DNA of 64,000 bases, taken from Streptomyces sp. NBC_00239. Lineage in GTDB: Bacteria > Actinomycetota > Actinomycetes > Streptomycetales > Streptomycetaceae. The position numbers and the translations under genes were made by a program. The notes beneath the pieces were generated by a model. That model was not told the DNA's origin. It made no database searches and saw only the letters and a program-made list of their open reading frames with translations. Location of the stretch: assembly GCF_036194065.1 (NCBI RefSeq), contig NZ_CP108095.1, positions 6,076,001-6,140,000 on the forward strand, read 5' to 3'. Shown here one piece after another: positions 43,141-52,814 of the stretch (position 1 is the stretch's first letter; every line of letters begins with the position of its first letter).

Positions 43141-43310
43141 GGCGGTGAGAGTCTCCTGGCTCCCGGATCGACGCTTCCCCCGGCCTTCCAGCCCGCGGGG
43201 GGCCGTGACGCACGGTGGGGGAGCGCTCCCCGGTGACAGTGGCGGGACCGCGCCGGATTCACACCGGACTTCCTCTCCTGCCGCCGTATTGGCTCGGGCA
43301 GTCCACCACG
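43141..43310 (-). ncRNA. Cobalamin (B12) riboswitch upstream of cbiB
   Basis: On the minus strand the sequence reads GGAAGTCCGGTGTGAATCCG (complement of 43254-43273). It continues into GCGGTCCCGCCACTGTCACC, the conserved core of cobalamin riboswitches. The B12 box follows as AGCCAGGAGACTCTC (complement of 43147-43161). The order and spacing are canonical. It lies 49 bases or more ahead of the cbiB start and should repress the cbiB-cobQ-chelatase-cobO-cobB run when adenosylcobalamin is abundant. Edges are approximate. Confidence 0.93.
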
Positions 43311-43360
43311 CTGCGAGATGGCCCGTCAACTCGCCGTTGACCTGCGGCGGGACAGTGTGC

Positions 43361-43426
43361 GCAGGCCCACAGCAGGCCCACAGCAGGCCCACAGCAGGCC
43401 CGCAGCGGGCCCGCAGCGGACCCTCG
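43361..43426. repeat. 11-bp tandem repeat just upstream of the riboswitch
   Basis: Six consecutive 11-base units follow the pattern GCAGGCCCACA, the later ones drifting to GCGGGCCCGCA and GCGGACCCTCG. It lies at the expected 5' end of the riboswitch transcript, between the core and the pit terminator. It has PHO-box periodicity but not its sequence. Confidence 0.8.
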
Positions 43427-43477
43427 GGCGAGCGCCGGACGGCCCCGGGCCGAGCGCCGACGGGCCCGCGCGGGTAC

Positions 43478-43517
43478 GCGAAAGCTCCCCCTGAGGCGTC
43501 CTCCGGGGGAGCTTCGC
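43478..43517. terminator. Strong hairpin after the pit transcript
   Basis: AAGCTCCCCC pairs with GGGGGAGCTT (10 bp). Inside, GAGG-CGT-CCTC adds four more pairs across a one-base mismatch. CGCG outside extends the stem after a bulged A. It lies 12 bases past the stop of the small membrane gene and separates the pit transcript from the riboswitch region. Confidence 0.85.
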
Positions 43518-43525
43518 GACGGTCG

Positions 43526-43747
43526 TCAGATGACGATCAGGTAGATCCCGTAGGCGACGGCCGCCGCGCACAGCGCGAAGGCGGCGTAGGCGCCGGTACG
43601 GGCCAGGGCGGCGGTGCCGCCCTGCTCGGTGGCGGCCTCGTGCTTGGAGAGGCCGACGAGACCGAGGGTGAAGAGGGTGACGAGCACCACGGTGGCGGTG
43701 AGGCTGACCCCGAAGACGGAGCCGAGAGCTGCCCAGTCGATCTTCAT
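43526..43747 (-). CDS. Small membrane protein encoded after the Pit transporter
   Basis: A 73-residue protein with two transmembrane helices (SVFGVSLTATVVLVTLFTLG and RTGAYAAFALCAAAVAYGIY) and a short polar loop between them. It follows the pit gene by 31 bases and precedes a strong terminator, so the two form one transcript. Close relatives sit beside pit genes in other streptomycetes, as far as I recall. It may be an accessory subunit of the phosphate transporter. Confidence 0.8.
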   Translation of the reverse strand: MKIDWAALGSVFGVSLTATVVLVTLFTLGLVGLSKHEAATEQGGTAALARTGAYAAFALCAAAVAYGIYLIVI

Positions 43748-43778
43748 ACTGCTGATCCTCTGTTCTGGTCCGGCCGCG

Positions 43779-45038
43779 TCAGACCGCGGCGGCCGGAGCG
43801 GCCGGGGTCTCGCCGTGGGCCGGGGCCGGGATGGTGGCCTTCAGGTCCTCGTCGGTGACGGCGGCGGTGGTGCCGGCCGGGGGCGGGGTGACGGCCGCGA
43901 TGGCGGTGGTCACGACGCCGGGCTGCTCCGCGGCCTCGTCGACCTCGTTCACGTTGTGGTGGTCGACGACCTGGCGGCGCGAGATCCGCCAGATGGCGAA
44001 GCAGGAGGCCACGAGGAAGGCGGTGACGGCGGCGATGCCGATGTCGCCCGTGCGCATGACCAGCTCGGCGCCGGCGGAGACCAGCGCGGCGGCCGGCAGG
44101 GTCAGGCCCCACGCGACGAACATGCGGGTGGCGGTGGACCAGCGGACCACGCCGCCCTTGCGGCCGAGGCCGGCACCCATCACCGCGCCGGAGCACGAGT
44201 GGGTGGTGGAGAGCGAGAAGCCCAGGTGCGAGGAGGCCAGGATGACGCTCGCGGCCGAGGTCTGGGCGGCGAAGCCCTGCTGCGGCTGCAGGTCGGTCAG
44301 GCCCTTGCCCATGGTGCGGATGATGCGCCAGCCGCCGAGGTAGGTGCCGAGCGCGATCGCCATGCCGGCGGAGACGATGACCCAGACCGGCGGGTTCGCG
44401 TCGGGCGCGATGGCGCCGCCGGCGACGAGTGCCAGGGTGATGATGCCCATCGTCTTCTGCGCGTCGTTGGTGCCGTGCGCGAGGGAGACGAGACCGGCCG
44501 AGGCGATCTGCCCGGCCCGGTAGCCCTTGGCGGACGTCTTGTCGCCCACCTTGCCGCCGACCTTGTACGTGACCTTGGTGGCCAGCATCGCGGCCACACC
44601 GGCCACGATCGGCGCGGCGATCGCGGGGATCAGCACCTTGGTGACGACGACGTCGCCGTTGACGGCTCCGATGCCGGCGGAAGCGACCGCGGCACCGATC
44701 AGGCCGCCCATCAGGGCGTGCGACGAGCTGGACGGCAGGCCGACCAGCCAGGTGACGAGATTCCAGAGGATCGCGCCGACCAGTGCCGCGAAGATCACTT
44801 CAGGCTGGATGCCCTCTTCGTTGACCAGGCCCTTGGAGATCGTCTTGGCGACCTCCACGGACAGGAATGCGCCGACGAGGTTGAGCACGGCGGACATGGC
44901 CACCGCCGTCTTGGGCTTGAGAGCGCCAGTCGAGATGGTGGTGGCCATCGCGTTGGCAGTGTCGTGAAAACCGTTCGTGAAGTCGAACACGAGAGCGGTG
45001 ACGATCACGATCCCGAGGAGAAGCGTTATGTGCTCCAT
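43779..45038 (-). CDS. pitH2: Low-affinity inorganic phosphate transporter PitH2-like
   Basis: A 419-residue Pit/PHO-4 family transporter with about ten membrane segments. The two signature repeats are present: FDFTNGFHDTANAMAT near the N-terminus and SLAHGTNDAQKTMGI in the second half. GLPSSSSHALMGGLIGAA and LGFSLSTTHSCSGAVMGAG are the paired inner motifs. The C-terminus has an Ala/Pro/Glu-rich cytoplasmic tail. It imports metal-phosphate with protons. A PHO box lies 48 bases before the start, unusual for a low-affinity system but in line with PitH2 of S. coelicolor. Confidence 0.93.
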   Translation of the reverse strand: MEHITLLLGIVIVTALVFDFTNGFHDTANAMATTISTGALKPKTAVAMSAVLNLVGAFLSVEVAKTISKGLVNEEGIQPEVIFAALVGAILWNLVTWLVGLPSSSSHALMGGLIGAAVASAGIGAVNGDVVVTKVLIPAIAAPIVAGVAAMLATKVTYKVGGKVGDKTSAKGYRAGQIASAGLVSLAHGTNDAQKTMGIITLALVAGGAIAPDANPPVWVIVSAGMAIALGTYLGGWRIIRTMGKGLTDLQPQQGFAAQTSAASVILASSHLGFSLSTTHSCSGAVMGAGLGRKGGVVRWSTATRMFVAWGLTLPAAALVSAGAELVMRTGDIGIAAVTAFLVASCFAIWRISRRQVVDHHNVNEVDEAAEQPGVVTTAIAAVTPPPAGTTAAVTDEDLKATIPAPAHGETPAAPAAAV

Positions 45039-45085
45039 TTACCCAGGCTTCTGTTTGAGGTCAGTGGCTCGGCGACCGTAGGCAA

Positions 45086-45107
45086 CCTGGGTGAACGGAA
45101 GATGAAC
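45086..45107 (-). promoter_or_regulatory. PHO box (PhoP site) upstream of pitH2
   Basis: On the minus strand the two 11-base direct repeats GTTCATCTTCC and GTTCACCCAGG follow each other without a gap. A weaker third unit, starting within the last base and running GTTGCCTACGG, follows. The second unit matches the GTTCACC core exactly. It lies 48 bases before the pitH2 start. Confidence 0.8.
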
Positions 45108-45333
45108 TGACACGGTCGGAGTGGTGTACCGGCTCGACGGCCGACTGGTCCCCACCGTGGCGATTTGCTCCGAATTTTTCCTGCCTGCTGCGATTTACGC
45201 ACGTCAGAGCCACGTAAACGGAAGCAGACCGGAAGGGTTTCCGCCGGTTACGGCGGGCCGCGCCCGGACCCCGAAGAGATCCAGATCACCCTGCGAACTG
45301 GCCGGTCCGCCGCACTCGCCCGACACTGGAGCG

Positions 45334-46461
45334 GTGCGCACCGCAACAGTGACGGCCGCGGCCGTCACCACCCTCATCGGCGCCGGCGCGGCCGCGGTCG
45401 CCGCCGGCCGGTACGCCGGCGACGCGGCCCTGCGGCCCGCCCCCGGACAGCCCCTGCCCGGCAGCCCCCGGCTCAGCGTCCACTCCGCCGACGCCGGACG
45501 GGTCGAGCTGACCCGCGCCCTGCCCGCCCTGCTGCCCGGCGTCTACGGACTCGACGCGCCCGGTGTGCACGCCGTGGTGGGGCCGGTGCTCGGCGAGGCC
45601 CCGCACGCCCCCGACACCGTCGTACGCCGGCTCGAACGGATCACCCACGGCGAGCTCACCCCGGGCCTGCGGGTCCGCCTCACCCCTCAGCTGTACCGCG
45701 GCAACCCGCGCACCGCCCTCGGCCTCGACCACGCCGACGTGGACGTGCCCGGCGAGCTCGGCGCGCTGCCCGCCTGGTTCCTGCCCGGCGCCCGCCGCAC
45801 CTGGGTGATCACCGTGCACGGCCTCGGCGCCACCCGCGAGCACGCCATGAACCTCATGCCCTTCCTGCACGCGCAGCGGATGCCGGTCCTCGACCTCGCC
45901 TACCGCAACGACCTCGGCGCCCCGCCCTCCCCGGACGGCCTCTGCCACCTCGGCGAATCGGAATGGCGGGACCTGGACGCCGCGATCCGCTACGCCGTGC
46001 GGTTCGGCGCCGAGCGGGTCGTCCTGCACGGCTGGTCCACCGGCGCCGCCATGGCCCTGCACGCCGCCTCCCGCTCCGCCCTGCGCGACCGCGTCGCGGG
46101 ACTCGTACTCGACTCGCCCGTCCTCGACTGGCACCTCACCCTGCGCGCCCTCGCCGCCGCCCGCCGCACCCCCGGCCCGCTGCTCCCGCTGGCGATCCGG
46201 GCCGCCGAGGGCCGGGCCGGGCTGCGCGGCGACCGGCTGCCCGAGGCCGCCGACCCGGCCGGGCTGCGGGTCCCCGTCCTGATCTTCCACGGGCCCGGCG
46301 ACACCTTCGCCCCCTGGGGGCTCTCCCGGGAGCTGGCCGCGAGCCGCCCCGGACTCGTCTCCCTGCACCCCGTCGCCGACGCCCCGCACGGCGCGATGTG
46401 GAACGCCTCGCCCGCCGCGTACGAAGAGGCGCTGCGACGCTTCCTCACCCCTTTGATGTGA
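45334..46461 (+). CDS. Alpha/beta hydrolase with N-terminal membrane segment
   Basis: A 375-residue hydrolase. It has one N-terminal hydrophobic segment (TAAAVTTLIGAGAAAVAAGR), then an alpha/beta fold. The nucleophile elbow is LHGWSTGAAMAL. The acid is probably in IFHGPGDTFAPW and the histidine in DAPHGAMWN. The oxyanion region is TVHGLGATREH. The GTG start has GGAG five bases upstream; the open frame extends 71 codons further without signs of coding. It is divergent from pitH2. An imperfect palindrome (TTTACG/CGTAAA) lies at 45195-45219. The substrate is unknown. Confidence 0.83.
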   Translation: MRTATVTAAAVTTLIGAGAAAVAAGRYAGDAALRPAPGQPLPGSPRLSVHSADAGRVELTRALPALLPGVYGLDAPGVHAVVGPVLGEAPHAPDTVVRRLERITHGELTPGLRVRLTPQLYRGNPRTALGLDHADVDVPGELGALPAWFLPGARRTWVITVHGLGATREHAMNLMPFLHAQRMPVLDLAYRNDLGAPPSPDGLCHLGESEWRDLDAAIRYAVRFGAERVVLHGWSTGAAMALHAASRSALRDRVAGLVLDSPVLDWHLTLRALAAARRTPGPLLPLAIRAAEGRAGLRGDRLPEAADPAGLRVPVLIFHGPGDTFAPWGLSRELAASRPGLVSLHPVADAPHGAMWNASPAAYEEALRRFLTPLM

Positions 46462-46674
46462 CGTCGGCCGCATCCTCTTGACGTGACCGGCGGGTGTGGT
46501 GTGCCTGATGTGACGGAAGGGTCCGCCGTGGGGGTGACGGCGCCCCGGAGCGCCGGAGAACCGGCGGAGTCACGCCGGAGCCGGTCGTCTTGTCCCGATC
46601 TGTACCCTCTGCCACCAGCGGTAACGACCGGTTCCGTTTGGGCTTTCGGCCGAGGACGGGCGAGACTGCTCCTC

Positions 46675-48078
46675 GTGACGTCCCGAAAGCCTGATGAGCA
46701 GTTGGCTCGCGACTCCAGACTCCGACTCGTCTCGCCGCGTTCCATCACCACGGCACGTACGGCGGTGACGAACCGGCGAACCCGGCCCGCGCCCCGGCCG
46801 CCCGAGGGAACCCCCGGCCCGGCCGAACTCGCACAACGCGTCAGGGCTTCACTCTCCGACGCCGCCAGACTGGCCCGCTGGGCCGAGCGGCGCACCGCGA
46901 ACGCGGCCGGCACCGGATACACCGGGCCGCGACCGCTGCTCTCCGACGCCGACGTCGAACAGGCCGCCGCCGAACTGGGCCTGACGTCCGGCCAGGTCCG
47001 CGTCGGCTGGGACCGCGCCCGCCTCTCCGGCCTCGTCGAGGTGCACGGCGGCAGCGCCCGCCCCGGCTGGCGGCTGCACGCCTGGGACCGCGACGACTCC
47101 GCCGTGCTCCGCGGCTGGGTCGCCGTCTTCGACGCCTGGTCCCTCATCCACCCCGCGCCCGACGGCATCGCACCCGCCGCCGTCGCCGAGGTGGTCGAGG
47201 CGATGCCGCAGCTGCTCTCCCTCCTCCAGCTCTCCGCCGGCCCGGTCACCGTGCCCGCCCTGCTCGACATGCTCGGCCAGCGCGTCGCCGAACTCCGCGA
47301 CGAGCGCTGCGAAGTCCCCTACGGCACCCCCGAGACGGCGCCCTCCCCGGACGCCGCCTCCCTCGCCCGGCTGCTGCGCTGGGCCCTCGGCTGCCTCGGC
47401 GCCGTCGACGCGCTCACCCTCGGCCCCGCCCGAGCCACCCTCACACCGCTCGGCAGCTGGGCGGTCTGGGTCAAGCTGGAGCAGATCTGCGTCGCCGCGC
47501 AGAGCCCCGCCGGCAACATCGAACAGTCCGCCGCCGCGATGCTCCGCGGCTGCGCCCGGCTCACGCCCGGTCCGGCGCGCGCCGAGTACCGGGCCTGGCT
47601 CGCGGCCCGGCCGGTCGGCAGCGCCGTCACCGAACTCCTCCAGGCCGCGCGCGGCGAGGACGCGCTCGTACGGGGCCTGGCCTTCGAGGCGCTCCGGGTG
47701 GTCGGCGCCCCCGCCGAGCCCGAGGTGCGGGCCGCGGCCGGGGAATCCGCCCTGCGGCCGTACGCGCTGCTGTGGCTGGCGGAGCACGACGGCGCCGATC
47801 CCGAGGACGCGCAGGACGCGTTGACCCGGGAGGAGAGCACCTGGTTGTGGGTGGACACGGCTGCGGCCGTCGCCGACCACGGCGAGGCGGAGCTGTTGGT
47901 GCGGCATCTGGATTCGGCGGTGCGGACGACGGTGCCGCGGCTGCTGGACGAGGTGCGGGCCGTCGGGCATCCGCGTACCGTCCAGGTGCTCATCGCCCTG
48001 GCGGCCGCACACCCCGACCCGGCCCTGGCCAAAGCCCTCCGCCGAGCCGCCTTCCAGGTCCACACCGGCGGCGAATGA
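46675..48078 (+). CDS. Conserved hypothetical protein, paralogue of the gene at 14154
   Basis: A protein of about 467 residues from the chosen GTG; a later GTG at 46765 is also possible and the upstream open frame reaches 46483. It is soluble, with no known motif. The N-terminal block (SLSDAARLARWAERRTANAA, then DADVEQAAAELGLTSGQVRV) and the C-terminal block (VGHPRTVQVLIALAAAHPDP, ending ALRRAAFQVHTGGE) match the 14154 protein in order and spacing. It is predicted mostly helical, HEAT-like. Function is unknown. Confidence 0.68.
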   Translation: MTSRKPDEQLARDSRLRLVSPRSITTARTAVTNRRTRPAPRPPEGTPGPAELAQRVRASLSDAARLARWAERRTANAAGTGYTGPRPLLSDADVEQAAAELGLTSGQVRVGWDRARLSGLVEVHGGSARPGWRLHAWDRDDSAVLRGWVAVFDAWSLIHPAPDGIAPAAVAEVVEAMPQLLSLLQLSAGPVTVPALLDMLGQRVAELRDERCEVPYGTPETAPSPDAASLARLLRWALGCLGAVDALTLGPARATLTPLGSWAVWVKLEQICVAAQSPAGNIEQSAAAMLRGCARLTPGPARAEYRAWLAARPVGSAVTELLQAARGEDALVRGLAFEALRVVGAPAEPEVRAAAGESALRPYALLWLAEHDGADPEDAQDALTREESTWLWVDTAAAVADHGEAELLVRHLDSAVRTTVPRLLDEVRAVGHPRTVQVLIALAAAHPDPALAKALRRAAFQVHTGGE

Positions 48079-48129
48079 CCCCGCCGCCCACCTCCCCTTC
48101 AGCCTCGCAGGCCGCCCGAGGAGCAACTT

Positions 48130-48151
48130 CCAGCCTCGCCGGCGAGGCTGG
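48130..48151. repeat. Minimal copy of the dispersed palindrome
   Basis: A 22-base perfect palindrome, CCAGCCTCGCCGGCGAGGCT plus GG, lies between two convergent genes. It is the loop-less core of the repeat family at 19.4, 33.7 and 40.5 kb and may act as a terminator for both genes. A degenerate arm lies at 48100. Confidence 0.8.
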
Positions 48152-48177
48152 ATCGGCCCGCTCAGGCTGAGGGCGGG

Positions 48178-48573
48178 TCAGAGGGTGGGGGCGTACGTGC
48201 CGAAGCTCCAGAGGTTGCCTTCCGGGTCGCGGGCGAGGTAGTCGCGGGAGCCGTAGTCCTGGTCGGTGGGCGGCGTCACGATCTCCACGCCGTGTTCCAC
48301 GGCCCGCGCGTGGTGCGCGTCCACGTCCTCCACCACCACGTAGACCCCCGCGGGCCCGGCGCCCGCCATCGCCGAGTCGAAGACCCCGCCGCGGCCCTTG
48401 CTGCCGAGCATCACCACGCCGTTCCCGTACGCCAGCTCCGCGTGCATCACGCTGCCGTCGTCACCCTCGTACACAGCGACCCGGGTGAAACCGAACGCTT
48501 CCGTCAGCTGCTGGATGGCCGCCGCCGCGTCGCTGTAGAGCAGTGTCGGACAGATGGACGGAACGCCTGCCAT
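48178..48573 (-). CDS. VOC-family (glyoxalase/bleomycin-resistance-like) protein
   Basis: A 131-residue vicinal-oxygen-chelate protein with two beta-alpha-beta3 modules. It begins with VPSICPTLLYSDAAAAIQQL and contains AFGFTRVAVYEGDDGSVMHAE in module 1. Module 2 contains GVYVVVEDVDAHHARAVEHG and ends RDPEGNLWSFGTYAP. The resemblance is to the PhnB/YaeR-like class without an assigned reaction. The ATG follows GAGGGAGTG. Metal ligands cannot be fixed by eye. Confidence 0.85.
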   Translation of the reverse strand: MAGVPSICPTLLYSDAAAAIQQLTEAFGFTRVAVYEGDDGSVMHAELAYGNGVVMLGSKGRGGVFDSAMAGAGPAGVYVVVEDVDAHHARAVEHGVEIVTPPTDQDYGSRDYLARDPEGNLWSFGTYAPTL

Positions 48574-48632
48574 GACGATCACTCCCTCTCGTAACGTGAC
48601 CCGCGCCACAGTGTGGCAGGCGGTCGTGGCGC

Positions 48633-49523
48633 TCAGCGGAAGGTGTTGCACCGGGCCATGTCGCCGGTCCGGTACCCCTCGTAGAACCACTGCCGGCGCT
48701 GTTCGGCCGAGCCGTGCGTCCACGACTCGGGGCTCACCCGGCCCTGGAACTTCTCCTGGATCCGGTCGTCGCCGACCGCCGCCGCCGCGCTCAGCCCGTC
48801 GTTGATGTCCTCGTCCGTCAGGGTCGTGATCAGCGGCCGGCCCGTGGTCTCGTCCGGAGTCCGGGTGGCGTTGCGCGCCCACACCCCCGCGTAGCAGTCG
48901 GCCTGCAGCTCCACCTTGACCGCGTTGCTGTTCGCGCCCTGCCGGCCGTCCTGCGCCTTCTGCAGAGTGCCCGTCAGGTTCTGGATGTGGTGCCCGTATT
49001 CGTGCGCGACCACGTACGCCTGCGCGAACGGGCCGCCGCTGGCCCCGAACTTGGTCCGCAGCTCTTCGAAGAACCCGAGGTCCAGGTAGACCTTGTGGTC
49101 GGCGGGGCAGTAGAACGGGCCCACCGCCGAGGTCGCCGAACCGCACGCCGTGCCCACGCGGCCGGTGAAGAACACCGTCTGCGCGGGCGAGTACCGGCCG
49201 CCGCGCCGGCCGAACTCCTGCCGCCAGAAGTCCTGCGCGCTGTTGACCACCGCCACCATCCGGCAGTCCTCCCGTCTGTTGGCGTCCGCCCCGGTCCGGC
49301 AGGCCGTCTGCACCTGCGCCGCCGAGGACGCGCTCGCGGCCGGCGGATCGTCCCCCGACGACAGCCCCAGCTGCTCCGGACCCACCCCGAAGAGCAGTCC
49401 CAGCACCAGCGCGATCAGGGCGGCGATGCCACCGCCGACGGTGGCCTTGCCGCCGGGGATGCGGCTGCCCCGCACATCCTGGACCTCCGACGTGTCCAGG
49501 TTGGCGTCGTCGTCGAACTGCAT
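48633..49523 (-). CDS. Membrane-anchored neutral zinc metallopeptidase (YpfJ-like)
   Basis: A 296-residue protein. Residues 1-45 are polar ([20 protein letters not shown]). One membrane segment follows ([18 protein letters not shown]). The external peptidase-like domain has the zinc motif HEYGHHIQN (about residue 175) and the family pattern [11 protein letters not shown] further on. Six or more cysteines suggest disulfides. I chose the ATG of MQFDDD, preceded by GAGGGTGG; the longer open frame adds 15 residues. The role is unknown in most bacteria. Confidence 0.87.
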   Translation of the reverse strand: MQFDDDANLDTSEVQDVRGSRIPGGKATVGGGIAALIALVLGLLFGVGPEQLGLSSGDDPPAASASSAAQVQTACRTGADANRREDCRMVAVVNSAQDFWRQEFGRRGGRYSPAQTVFFTGRVGTACGSATSAVGPFYCPADHKVYLDLGFFEELRTKFGASGGPFAQAYVVAHEYGHHIQNLTGTLQKAQDGRQGANSNAVKVELQADCYAGVWARNATRTPDETTGRPLITTLTDEDINDGLSAAAAVGDDRIQEKFQGRVSPESWTHGSAEQRRQWFYEGYRTGDMARCNTFR

Positions 49524-49672
49524 CCCGCACCACCCTCGTCGTCCCGCGTCGAACACCGACCCCTTCATCCTGGTGCGTACCCTCCCCTCCGGCGCTGGGC
49601 GAGGGCCGAACGGGGGACCACCGCCCCCGGTGCCCGCCCCCCGGCCCCCCGCGCCGCTAGGATCCGGGGCCC

Positions 49673-50422
49673 GTGACCAGCCCCCCGCCCGGCCGCCGGC
49701 GCCGCCGGATCCGCCGTGCCCTCCCGCCGCCGGGCCTGGCCCTGGCCCTCGCCCTCCTTGCCCTGCCGCTGGCGGGCGCCGCCGCCCGGCACGCCGGCCC
49801 CGCCCCCTTCGGGGACCGCCTCACCCCCCGGCCCGCCACCGCCGGCGCCCCCGGGCCCGCCGCCGCCCCCGTCCTCGGAACCGTCCCCGACCCCGTACCC
49901 CGCCTGCACGGCGACGCCGTCGAGGGCCGCCCGCCCGCCGGCGGCCCGCCGGTGTGGACGTACCGCCGGGACGGCCGCCGCCCGCTCGTCGTCCGGTCCC
50001 ACCCCGGCCACGCCCTCACCCTCTGGGACGACGGCCTGGTCACCGACACCGCACCCGCCGACGGCACGGTCCGCTGGCACCGGGCCGTGCCCGGCCTGCC
50101 CGCCGACCCGGCCGGCGTGCTCCAGCCCCTGGACCCGGCGGCCCGCATGATCGCCGTCGTCACCCCCGCCCGGATCGCCGCGTTCCGCACCGCCGACGGC
50201 GACCTGCGCTGGATCGCCACCGCCCCGCCCGGCTGCGCCCACGACCCGGCCCGGCAGGCCCGCCTGGGCGCCGTCCTGCTGATCGCCCGGCCCTGCACCG
50301 GACCGGACGCGTCGTGGACGGACGGCGTGATCGCCGTCGACTCCCTCGGCCGAGTCGGCCCGCACCGCAGGCCGCTGGGCAACGAGCGCCCGGGTGAGGC
50401 CACTCACAGCCCCGGAAAGTAG
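49673..50422 (+). CDS. Secreted hypothetical protein with beta-propeller-like repeats
   Basis: A 249-residue exported protein. It has a basic N-terminus ([14 protein letters not shown]), a hydrophobic signal ([17 protein letters not shown]) and a Pro-rich stretch. The mature region has [40 protein letters not shown] and [20 protein letters not shown], which resemble PQQ-type propeller blades. Four cysteines or fewer are present. The start is a GTG. Domain assignment is tentative. It lies just upstream of the ABC-F leader. Confidence 0.62.
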   Translation: MTSPPPGRRRRRIRRALPPPGLALALALLALPLAGAAARHAGPAPFGDRLTPRPATAGAPGPAAAPVLGTVPDPVPRLHGDAVEGRPPAGGPPVWTYRRDGRRPLVVRSHPGHALTLWDDGLVTDTAPADGTVRWHRAVPGLPADPAGVLQPLDPAARMIAVVTPARIAAFRTADGDLRWIATAPPGCAHDPARQARLGAVLLIARPCTGPDASWTDGVIAVDSLGRVGPHRRPLGNERPGEATHSPGK

Positions 50423-50436
50423 TTGCGCACCCCCGT

Positions 50437-50510
50437 TAGACTGGTCCTCATGTCACATCTCCTTGTGCATTAGCGGCGTCGAAGAATCGCGCCCTGCCTC
50501 AAAGGCGCGA
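50437..50510 (+). promoter_or_regulatory. Leaderless leader ORF (MSHLLVH) and hairpin before the ABC-F gene
   Basis: A -10-like TAGACT is at 50437-50442, and ATG begins 8 bases after it at 50450. The ORF ATGTCACATCTCCTTGTGCA... to 50473 encodes MSHLLVH and a stop. An mRNA starting at this promoter would begin at the ATG, so translation would be leaderless. After the ORF, TCGCGCC and GGCGCGA form a 7-bp hairpin (50487-50510). The ABC-F start is 45 bases further on. ORF-hairpin-ABC-F order is typical of translation-attenuation leaders. Confidence 0.6.
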
Positions 50511-50554
50511 GCAGCGCTGTCCTTCCGCCGTCCATACCGCCCTGGAGTATTTCC

Positions 50555-52153
<1,599 letters not shown>

Positions 52154-52472
52154 GGCCGCGCGGCGGGTGATCCACGGCGTTCTGGATCATTCGGCCCATG
52201 GGTGATCCATCATCTGAGTGAGACGGTCTCGTACCGCTGCGTGCTGTACACCGGCCCCGGCCGTGTCCCCGAGGGGGCGCGACCGGGGCTTCGCGTTGAT
52301 CCTTTGGCCGTTCTGACCTGCCGATTCCCGCCGCCGGAGGGCTCCCTCCGCAGGCCCGCCGGACCGTCCGCGAAAAATGCGGCCCGACGGACCTTGTCGA
52401 ATGGGTGGCCAGGAAGGCCGAGAGGGGTGATCATGAGAAGCACCAGAGCGCACTTCCCATGAGGAGGCACGG
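52154..52472. promoter_or_regulatory. Intergenic stretch with five GATC sites before the gbn-like gene
   Basis: No gene is seen in these 319 bases. GATC occurs at 52169, 52185, 52204, 52298 and 52429. Three of these are within GGGTGATC (52166, 52201, 52426). Two more follow the gene at 52693 and 52711. The region contains the promoter of the small HTH gene. Autoregulation through GATC is suggested by the known specificity of its S. coelicolor homologue. Confidence 0.5.
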
Positions 52473-52694
52473 GTGGCCGAGACTCTGAAGAAGGGCAGCC
52501 GGGTAACCGGCGCTGCGCGCGACAAGCTCGCGGCAGACCTGAAGAAGAAGTACGACTCCGGTGCGAGCATCCGGGCGCTGGCCGAGGAAACGGGCCGCTC
52601 CTATGGATTCGTCCACCGGATGCTCAGCGAGTCCGGAGTCACGCTGCGAGGTCGCGGTGGCGCGACGCGCGGCAAGAAGGCGGCCGCGGCCTGA
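52473..52694 (+). CDS. gbn: Gbn-like GATC-binding nucleoid-associated HTH protein
   Basis: A 73-residue basic protein with one helix-turn-helix (SGASIRALAEETGRSYGFVH, RMLSESGVTLRGRGG) flanked by Lys-rich ends (LKKGSRVTG and RGKKAAAA). It matches the small protein SCO1839 of S. coelicolor, described as a GATC-binding nucleoid-associated protein. The GTG start has a strong GAGGAGG six bases upstream. It lies between the ABC-F and enoyl-CoA hydratase genes, as in S. coelicolor as far as I recall. Confidence 0.8.
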   Translation: MAETLKKGSRVTGAARDKLAADLKKKYDSGASIRALAEETGRSYGFVHRMLSESGVTLRGRGGATRGKKAAAA

Positions 52695-52814
52695 TCCGGG
52701 CCACGCCGAGGATCATCACCGTCATCACCTTCGTGACCCCCGGTCGGCCGAGAGGTCGACTGGGTGGTTACTGTGCAGTCACTTATGACTCGGCTGCTCT
52801 CCCCGGAGGCGATG

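Noticed and set aside
40574..43213. Extension of the cobQ frame upstream through the cbiB region
   Set aside because: The extra N-terminal part is Arg/Pro-rich and lies in the cbiB coding region in another frame. The ATG overlapping the cbiB stop matches the family start.
43361..43426. Possible PHO box because of 11-base periodicity
   Set aside because: The unit GCAGGCCCACA has no GTTCACC core, and the neighbouring riboswitch explains regulation.
45121..45333. 71-codon extension of the alpha/beta hydrolase
   Set aside because: It covers the AT-richer divergent promoter close to the pitH2 PHO box, and the GTG at 45334 has a GGAG ribosome site.
46483..46674. Longer N-terminus for the 46675 gene
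   Set aside because: The translation between these positions resembles random GC-rich intergenic sequence, and the region looks like promoter DNA with no ribosome site at the first start codon.
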